A stretch of DNA of 64,000 bases, from positions 4,670,001-4,734,000 of the forward strand of contig NZ_CP129137.1 of NCBI RefSeq assembly GCF_030406905.1, written 5' to 3'. Numbering within the stretch: position 1 is the stretch's first letter; every line of letters begins with the position of its first letter. The translations under genes and the position numbers were made by a program. Shown piece after piece: positions 57,443 through 64,000 of this stretch. The stretch is from Streptomyces sp. HUAS CB01 (lineage in GTDB: Bacteria > Actinomycetota > Actinomycetes > Streptomycetales > Streptomycetaceae). Below the pieces are notes generated by a model, which ran no database searches, was not told the DNA's origin, and saw only the letters and a program-made list of their open reading frames with translations.

Positions 57443-59107
57443 ATGACGAACGACGGGGGACGGGCGAACGAGCCCACCAGCTACGCACTCCGGCCGCCGC
57501 AGGTGCCGCCTCCTGCCGTGCCGCCGCAGCCCGGATCCGCCGCGCCGCAGCCGGCGCCGACCCGGCAGGTGGCCGGCGCACCGGCCGTGCCTGCCGACGA
57601 CCCGCAGACGGGACGCGTCATCGGCGGGCGCTACCGGCTCGTCTCGCGCCTCGGGCACGGCGGCATGGGCACCGTCTGGCGCGCCCACGACGAGGTCGTC
57701 GACCGGGACGTGGCGGTCAAGGAGCCCCGGGTCCCGGAGCACCTGGGCGAGCGGGAGCGCGAGAACGTCCATCTGCGCATGCAACGCGAGGCCCGTGCCG
57801 CCGCCCGCATCGACCACCCTTCCGTCGTCACGATGCACGACGTCGTCATGGAGGACGGCAAGCCGTGGATCGTGATGGAGTTGGTGCGCGGCCAGTCCCT
57901 CGGGGACCGGCTCCAGGAGGGCACGCTGGACGTGCGCGAGGCCGCGAGGATCGGCCTCGCCGTCCTCGGCGCGCTGTCCGCCGCGCACGAGGCGGGTGTG
58001 CTCCACCGTGACGTGAAGCCGGACAACGTCCTGCTGGGGCGCGGCGACCGGGTCGTGCTCACCGACTTCGGCATCGCGCAGGTCGAGGGCGAGCAGGGCC
58101 TCACCGAAACCGGTGCGTTCGTCGGCTCGCCCGAGTACATCGCCCCGGAACGGGTGCTGGGTCAGCGCCCCGGCCCGGAGTCGGACCTGTGGTCCCTCGG
58201 CGTGGTGCTGTACGCGGCCGTCGAGGGCGTGTCCCCGTACCGGCGCTCGCACACCCCCGCCACGCTCCAGGCCGTGCTCTCCTCGGAGCCCCAGATCCCG
58301 GCGCGCGGTTCGGGGGCCTTCGGCACGCTGGTGATGCAGCTGCTGCGCAAGGACCCGGCGGCCCGGCCGGACGCCGCCGAGATCCGCTCCACGCTGGAGG
58401 CCGTGGCCCGTCCGTCCCAGCCCTCCCTCGACACGGCGCGTGTGTACGGCCCCGCGGCCGCCGGCCCGGGCGGCGGCTCCCGCTGGCTGCCGCCGGTGCT
58501 GCACCGCAACCGTCCCGCCCAGTGGGGACTCCTCGGCGGCCTCCTCGCGGTGGCGCTCGCCGCCACCGCCGTCGTCGTCGACCCCTTCGGCGGCGACGAA
58601 CTGCCCGAGGGGTGGAAGGTGCGTCCCGAGAGCGAGATCCTCGCGGCGGACGTGGCCGTGCCGGAGGAGTACGAACGGTCGGAGTCCGACGACGGCTTCG
58701 CCGTGGACTACCGCGACCCCAGCGGGGTGTTCTGGATCCACCTGGAGCGCGTCGCGCCCGGTGCCGAGAAGACCACCGCGGACGTCCTCGAGCCGAGGAA
58801 GGACGTCTGGAAGAACTGGTACGCGAAGGGCGGCAGGAACGGCACGGAGATCAAGGACGCCGACGTCGGCACCAGGGACGTCACGCACCAGGGCGCGAAG
58901 TCCTTCGAGACGACGGTCGACTTCCTGTTCTACGGGGACGACGAAGAGGACGCCGTGCGCCACCGCTGGCACGAACTGGTCGTGCCGGGCAAGGACAAGG
59001 TGCACTGGCGGCTGAGGGTGCAGATGCCCTCGGAGGGCGCCGCACGGCAGGACGGGGAGCAGATCTTCACGAACGTCGTGAAGCACCTGCAGATCCAGGG
59101 CCTGTGA
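57443..59107 (+). CDS. Transmembrane serine/threonine protein kinase 4
   Basis: 554 residues from ATG 57443; AGGA at 57432-57435 favours this over ATG 57437. Pro/Gln-rich N terminus (1-50), kinase domain about 55-320: GHGGMGTVW, Lys93, HRDVKPDN with Asp190, DFG Asp208, APERV. Membrane helix about 361-381, then an extracellular domain (YERSESDDGFAVDYRDPSGVFW ... FTNVVKHLQI) of ~160 residues. Follows kinase 3 by 70 bases and could share its transcript. Confidence 0.92.
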   Translation: MTNDGGRANEPTSYALRPPQVPPPAVPPQPGSAAPQPAPTRQVAGAPAVPADDPQTGRVIGGRYRLVSRLGHGGMGTVWRAHDEVVDRDVAVKEPRVPEHLGERERENVHLRMQREARAAARIDHPSVVTMHDVVMEDGKPWIVMELVRGQSLGDRLQEGTLDVREAARIGLAVLGALSAAHEAGVLHRDVKPDNVLLGRGDRVVLTDFGIAQVEGEQGLTETGAFVGSPEYIAPERVLGQRPGPESDLWSLGVVLYAAVEGVSPYRRSHTPATLQAVLSSEPQIPARGSGAFGTLVMQLLRKDPAARPDAAEIRSTLEAVARPSQPSLDTARVYGPAAAGPGGGSRWLPPVLHRNRPAQWGLLGGLLAVALAATAVVVDPFGGDELPEGWKVRPESEILAADVAVPEEYERSESDDGFAVDYRDPSGVFWIHLERVAPGAEKTTADVLEPRKDVWKNWYAKGGRNGTEIKDADVGTRDVTHQGAKSFETTVDFLFYGDDEEDAVRHRWHELVVPGKDKVHWRLRVQMPSEGAARQDGEQIFTNVVKHLQIQGL

Positions 59108-59283
59108 GCCGCGCGGTCCGGGCGGCCGGTCAGCGCGGCGCGCGGGGACCGGACCGCCGCGCAGGGGTGGCCGGGAGGCGGCCGGAGCCGTCGGCCACCC
59201 CCGTCGCAGTGCGGTGCCGCAAAGTCGGAAAAGTGACGACGAGGACGGCTCGCGCCGCCACAAGCCCCTGATCAGGGGTTATC

Positions 59284-59301
59284 TGCCAGTGATCACTGGC
59301 A
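59284..59301. promoter_or_regulatory. Perfect 18-base palindrome upstream of the aldehyde dehydrogenase
   Basis: TGCCAGTGATCACTGGCA, fully symmetric, 73 bases before the ATG of the dehydrogenase. GC content is lower than its surroundings. A strong candidate operator for a TetR-, GntR- or Xre-type dimer; no regulator gene is adjacent. Confidence 0.6.
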
Positions 59302-59374
59302 CGATGTGCGGGCCTGGCGAAAAGCTGTTACCGACGGGTACCCAAAGCCTTGATTGCGTCATACTCTCGCCCCC

Positions 59375-61003
59375 ATGACGGACTCGCAGGCCCCCGCCGC
59401 CCAGCACACCGGCGCCCTCGGCACCAACCCCACCGCCGCCGCCCCGGCCGGCGTGCGCACCGCCGCCGACGTGGTCACACCCGAGGTGGTCGCCCAGCTC
59501 ACCCGAGGCGTCGTCGGCTCCGGCCGTACCGCCAACCACACCCCGTTCACCGGGGAGAAGCTGGCGGACCTGCCCGAGTCCACCCCCGAGGACGTGGCCG
59601 AGGCCTTCGCCCGCGCCCGGGCCGCCCAGCCCGCCTGGGCCGCGACCTCCCCGCGCACCCGCGCCGCCGTGCTGCTGCGCTTCCACGACCTGGTCCTGGA
59701 GCGCCAGGCCGAGGTGCTGGACCTCATCCAGCTGGAGACCGGCAAGGCCCGGCTGCACGCCCACGAGGAGGTCCTGGCCGTCGCGGTCGCCGCCCGCCAC
59801 TACGGCCGGAAGGCGCCCTCCTACCTGAGGCCCAAGCGGCACACCGGTGTCGTCCCGGTCCTCACCAAGACCACCGAACTGCGCCAGCCGCGCGGAGTCG
59901 TCGGCCAGATCGCGCCCTGGAACTACCCGTTGGAGCTGTCGGTCGGCGACGCGCTCCCCGCGTTCGTCTCCGGCAACGCCGTCGTGATGAAGCCCGACAC
60001 CGAGACCGCGCTGACCGCGCTCTGGGCCCGTGACCTGCTCATCGAGGCAGGGCTCCCGGCGGGCGTCTTCCAGGTCGTCCTCGGCGACGGCCCGGTCGTC
60101 GGCCCCGAGGTCGTACGGCACGCCGACTACGTCTCGTTCACGGGCTCCACCCGCACGGGCCGAGAGGTCGCCCAGGGCGCCGCCGCCCGCCTCGTCGGCG
60201 TCTCCCTCGAACTCGGCGGCAAGAACGCCATGCTGGTGCTGCACGACGCCGACATCGACAAGGCCGCGGCCGGTGCCGTACGGGCCTGCTTCTCCTCCGC
60301 CGGGCAGCTCTGCATCTCCATCGAGCGGCTGTACGTGCACGAGTCGGTCGCCGACGCGTTCGTGGAGCGCTTCGCGGCCCGTACGAAGGCCATGCGGCTC
60401 GGCAGCGCCCTCGCGTACGGCGCCGACATGGGCTCCCTGGTGGGCGAGCGCCAGCTGGAGACGGTGAAGCGGCATGTCGAGGAGGCCGTCGCCAAGGGCG
60501 CCACCCTCGTCGCGGGCGGCGTCCACCGCACCGACATCGGCCCCCTGTTCTACGAGCCGACGATCCTCGACGGGGTCGAGGCGCCGATGTCCGTGTGCAC
60601 CGAGGAGACGTTCGGACCGGTCGTCTCCGTCTACCGGTTCACGGACGAGGACGACGTCGTCGAGCAGGCCAACTCCACCCCGTACGGCCTCAACTCCAGC
60701 GTCTGGACCAAGGACGGCAGGCGCGGCCACGCGGTCGCTGCCCGGCTGCGCACCGGCACCGTCAACATCAACGAGGGCTACGCGCCCGCCTACGGCAGTG
60801 TGCAGTCGCCGATGGGCGGCATGAAGGACTCCGGTCTGAGCCGGCGCCACGGCTCCGAGGGCATCCTCAAGTACACCGAGGCCCAGACCGTGGCGCAGCA
60901 GCGGCTGATCCCGCTCGCCCCGTCCTTCGGCATGGACGACGAGAAGTACGCGGCGTTCATGAGCACGTCCCTGAAGGTGATGAAGGCCCTGCGGCTGCGC
61001 TAG
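59375..61003 (+). CDS. gabD2: Succinate-semialdehyde dehydrogenase-type aldehyde dehydrogenase
   Basis: 542 residues. ALDH superfamily: QPRGVVGQIAPWNYPLELSVGD, NAVVMKPDTETALTA, FTGSTRTGREVA, catalytic Glu in VSLELGGKNAM and Cys in FSSAGQLCIS, and TEETFGPVVSV. N terminus Ala/Thr/Pro-rich. The pattern matches the actinobacterial NADP-dependent SSADH group (GabD2); other aldehydes cannot be excluded. A GMC oxidase gene follows 41 bases downstream. Confidence 0.85.
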   Translation: MTDSQAPAAQHTGALGTNPTAAAPAGVRTAADVVTPEVVAQLTRGVVGSGRTANHTPFTGEKLADLPESTPEDVAEAFARARAAQPAWAATSPRTRAAVLLRFHDLVLERQAEVLDLIQLETGKARLHAHEEVLAVAVAARHYGRKAPSYLRPKRHTGVVPVLTKTTELRQPRGVVGQIAPWNYPLELSVGDALPAFVSGNAVVMKPDTETALTALWARDLLIEAGLPAGVFQVVLGDGPVVGPEVVRHADYVSFTGSTRTGREVAQGAAARLVGVSLELGGKNAMLVLHDADIDKAAAGAVRACFSSAGQLCISIERLYVHESVADAFVERFAARTKAMRLGSALAYGADMGSLVGERQLETVKRHVEEAVAKGATLVAGGVHRTDIGPLFYEPTILDGVEAPMSVCTEETFGPVVSVYRFTDEDDVVEQANSTPYGLNSSVWTKDGRRGHAVAARLRTGTVNINEGYAPAYGSVQSPMGGMKDSGLSRRHGSEGILKYTEAQTVAQQRLIPLAPSFGMDDEKYAAFMSTSLKVMKALRLR

Positions 61004-61044
61004 CAGCACCCCGGCACCCGCACGTTTTTTCCACGAGGAGAGCC

Positions 61045-62883
61045 ATGTCCGAGGACTTCCCTGCCCAAGAACCGGGTGACCAGGGCGAGAGCGACGCGGA
61101 TTCCGCGTACGACTACGACGTCGTCGTCGTCGGCTCGGGCTTCGGCGGCTCGGTCTCCGCGCTCCGTCTCACCGAGAAGGGCTACCGCGTCGGCGTCCTG
61201 GAGGCCGGCCGCCGCTTCACCCGCGAGAGCCTGCCCAAGAACTCCTGGGACCTGCGCAACTACCTGTGGGCCCCGGCGCTCGGCCTCTTCGGCATCCAGC
61301 GCATCCATCTGCTGGGGAACGTGATGGTGCTGGCCGGCGCCGGTGTCGGCGGCGGTTCCCTCAACTACGCCAACACGCTCTACGTTCCGCCCGCGCCGTT
61401 CTTCAACGACCCGCAGTGGAAGGACATCACGGACTGGCAGGAGGAGCTGAGGCCGTACTACGACCAGGCCAAGCGCATGCTCGGGGTACGCCTCAACCCG
61501 ACCATGACGCCGTCGGACGTCCATCTGAAGGCCACTGCGCAGGCGATGGGCGTCGGCGACACCTTCCACATGGCTCCGGTCGGCGTCTTCTTCGGCGACG
61601 GCGGGGACGCGGTGGGCGAGGACGGCACCGGCACGGCGAAGGCCGAGCCCGGGGCCGAGGTCCCGGACCCGTACTTCGGCGGTGCCGGGCCCTCGCGCCG
61701 CGCCTGCACCGAGTGCGGCGAGTGCATGACGGGCTGCCGCCACGGAGCCAAGAACACGCTGAACGAGAACTACCTCTACCTCGCCGAGAAGGCGGGAGCG
61801 GTCATCCACCCCATGACGTCGGTGGTCTCCGTGCGCGAGGACACCCGCGGCGGCTTCGAGGTCAGGACCGTTCCCAGCGACAACCGGCGCAAGGGCGGCG
61901 GCCGTACCTTCACGGCCCGGCGGGTCGTCGTCGCCGCCGGTACGTACGGCACCCAGACCCTCCTGCACCGGATGAAGGACGAGGGGCTGCTGCCGCGCAT
62001 CTCCTCCCGGCTCGGCGAGCTGACCCGCACCAACTCCGAGGCCATCGTCGGTGCGCAGACGGACAACCGGCGCTACCGCAAGCGCCACGGCAAGGACAGG
62101 GTGGACTTCACCAAGGGCGTCGCGATCACGTCCTCCATCCACCCGGACGCCAGCACCCACATCGAGCCGGTCCGCTACGGCAAGGGCTCCAACGCCATGG
62201 GCGGGATGACCGTCCTCCAGGTCCCCTACAGCTCGCGGCGCGTCCTGGCGTGGCTCGCCAACTGCGCCCGGCACCCGTGGCTCACCGTCCGGGCGCTGTC
62301 CAACCGCCGCTGGTCCGAGCGGACCATCATCGGCCTCGTCATGCAGTCCCTGGACAACTCGCTGACGACCTACCGCAAGCCGAAGGGCGTCGGCAAGGGC
62401 CTGCTCACCGCGCGTCAGGGCCACGGTGCGCCGAACCCCGGGCAGATCCCCGAGGCCACGCGCGCCGCGACGCTCCTCGCCGAGGAGATCAACGGCTTCG
62501 CCGGATCCAACGTCGGCGAGCTGATCGGCACCCCGCTCACGGCCCACTTCCTGGGCGGCTGCCCCATCGGCGCCTCCGAGGAGACCGGCGTCATCGACGC
62601 GTACCACCGCCTGTACGGCCACCCGGGCATCTCGGTCGTCGACGGCGCCTCGGTGTCCGCGAACCTGGGCGTGAACCCGTCCCTGACGATCACGGCCCAG
62701 GCGGAGCGCGCGATGTCGTTCTGGCCCAACAAGGGCGAGACGGACCCGCGCCCCGAGCAGGGCGTCGCCTACGAACGCCTGGCGCCGGTGGCGCCCAAGG
62801 CTCCGGCCGTCCCCGCGGACGCCTTCGGAGCCCTGAACCTCCCGTTCCTCGGCATCCCGGCCGTCCCGCCGAAGTCCTCCTGA
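61045..62883 (+). CDS. GMC-family FAD oxidoreductase (ChoD-like) with a four-Cys motif
   Basis: 612 residues; ATG after CACGAGGAG. FAD motif DVVVVGSGFGGSVSALRL, NVMVLAGAGVGGGSLNYANTL, and C-terminal GGCPIG and VDGASVSANLGVNPSLTI. Between them, CTECGECMTGCRHGAKNTL gives Cys spacing C-x2-C-x2-C-x3-C like a 4Fe-4S ferredoxin site, as in mycobacterial ChoD-type proteins as I recall them. Despite the ChoD label the substrate is unknown. Probably co-transcribed with the aldehyde dehydrogenase. Confidence 0.87.
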   Translation: MSEDFPAQEPGDQGESDADSAYDYDVVVVGSGFGGSVSALRLTEKGYRVGVLEAGRRFTRESLPKNSWDLRNYLWAPALGLFGIQRIHLLGNVMVLAGAGVGGGSLNYANTLYVPPAPFFNDPQWKDITDWQEELRPYYDQAKRMLGVRLNPTMTPSDVHLKATAQAMGVGDTFHMAPVGVFFGDGGDAVGEDGTGTAKAEPGAEVPDPYFGGAGPSRRACTECGECMTGCRHGAKNTLNENYLYLAEKAGAVIHPMTSVVSVREDTRGGFEVRTVPSDNRRKGGGRTFTARRVVVAAGTYGTQTLLHRMKDEGLLPRISSRLGELTRTNSEAIVGAQTDNRRYRKRHGKDRVDFTKGVAITSSIHPDASTHIEPVRYGKGSNAMGGMTVLQVPYSSRRVLAWLANCARHPWLTVRALSNRRWSERTIIGLVMQSLDNSLTTYRKPKGVGKGLLTARQGHGAPNPGQIPEATRAATLLAEEINGFAGSNVGELIGTPLTAHFLGGCPIGASEETGVIDAYHRLYGHPGISVVDGASVSANLGVNPSLTITAQAERAMSFWPNKGETDPRPEQGVAYERLAPVAPKAPAVPADAFGALNLPFLGIPAVPPKSS

Positions 62884-62925
62884 GCCCGGCCGGGGTCCCT
62901 GCCCCGGATCCGGGACCGGACACGA

Positions 62926-62963
62926 GAGAGGCGCTGCACCCCCCTCCGAGTGCAGCGCCTCTC
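62926..62963. terminator. Bidirectional terminator
   Basis: Perfect 14-base arms (GAGAGGCGCTGCAC and complement), 10-base loop, between the convergent GMC oxidase and LAETG-protein genes. Confidence 0.88.
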
Positions 62964-62980
62964 CAGCTTGTTGCGGTGTG

Positions 62981-64000
<1,020 letters not shown>

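Overview
This window is a stretch of high-GC actinobacterial chromosome, almost certainly Streptomyces. Codon third positions are strongly G/C, GTG starts are common, and the developmental regulators WhiD and BldM are present. The gene order matches the conserved Streptomyces core from the secY ribosomal cluster through glmS, tsa/gro, whiD-bldM-guaB to a serine/threonine kinase cluster. From memory, the order groES-groEL1, WhiB-like gene, ECF sigma factor, guaB2, guaB3, ChoD-like oxidase also matches that in Mycobacterium tuberculosis, so the backbone is old. There are no tRNA, rRNA, IS, prophage or CRISPR signals.

Layout. 0-6.7 kb: end of the spc/alpha ribosomal operon (secY, adk, map, infA, rpmJ, rpsM, rpsK, rpoA, rplQ) and truA. 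6.7-11 kb: two putative secreted or cell-wall hydrolases whose 5' ends overlap head to head, a membrane protein and an ABC-F ATPase. 11-14 kb: rplM-rpsI and glmM. 14-18.3 kb: a Tat-type lipoprotein esterase, a small GntR module with two tiny coupled genes, a DUF389 membrane protein and coaA. 18.5-29.7 kb: an envelope and tRNA-modification block (glmS, acpS, nnrD/E, alr, an alpha/beta hydrolase, tsaE, tsaB, rimI, tsaD), interrupted by a small unknown gene and an L,D-transpeptidase-like protein without its cysteine. 29.7-34.5 kb: methyltransferase, polysaccharide deacetylase, and CIRCE-controlled groES-groEL1.

34.6-40 kb looks like accessory DNA between groEL1 and whiD. It holds a two-domain SnoaL-like protein, a 2-hydroxyacid dehydrogenase, a frameshifted and truncated sugar-transporter permease abutting a second gene remnant (a deletion scar), an SDR, a MOSC protein and a LysR regulator. 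40-49 kb: whiD, bldM (with an exact sigma-BldN-type promoter), the ECF sigma gene shbA/sigD, guaB (with an exact sigma-R-type promoter), guaB3, a membrane protein, a nucleotide-sugar dehydrogenase with Gly where the catalytic Cys should be, and an aerobic glycerol-3-phosphate dehydrogenase. 49-59 kb: four tandem transmembrane protein-kinase-family genes, the second an evident pseudokinase with a ~500-residue insertion. 59-64 kb: succinate-semialdehyde-type dehydrogenase, a GMC oxidase with a four-cysteine motif, and the 3' part of an LAETG-sorted surface protein with collagen-like GET-GTT repeats that runs off the window.

A theme worth noting is that three unrelated genes (52.3, 45.9 and 25.7 kb) keep a recognisable enzyme fold but have lost the catalytic residue. 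All coordinates come from reading the sequence. Family names are from recognition of motifs and order, not from database searches.
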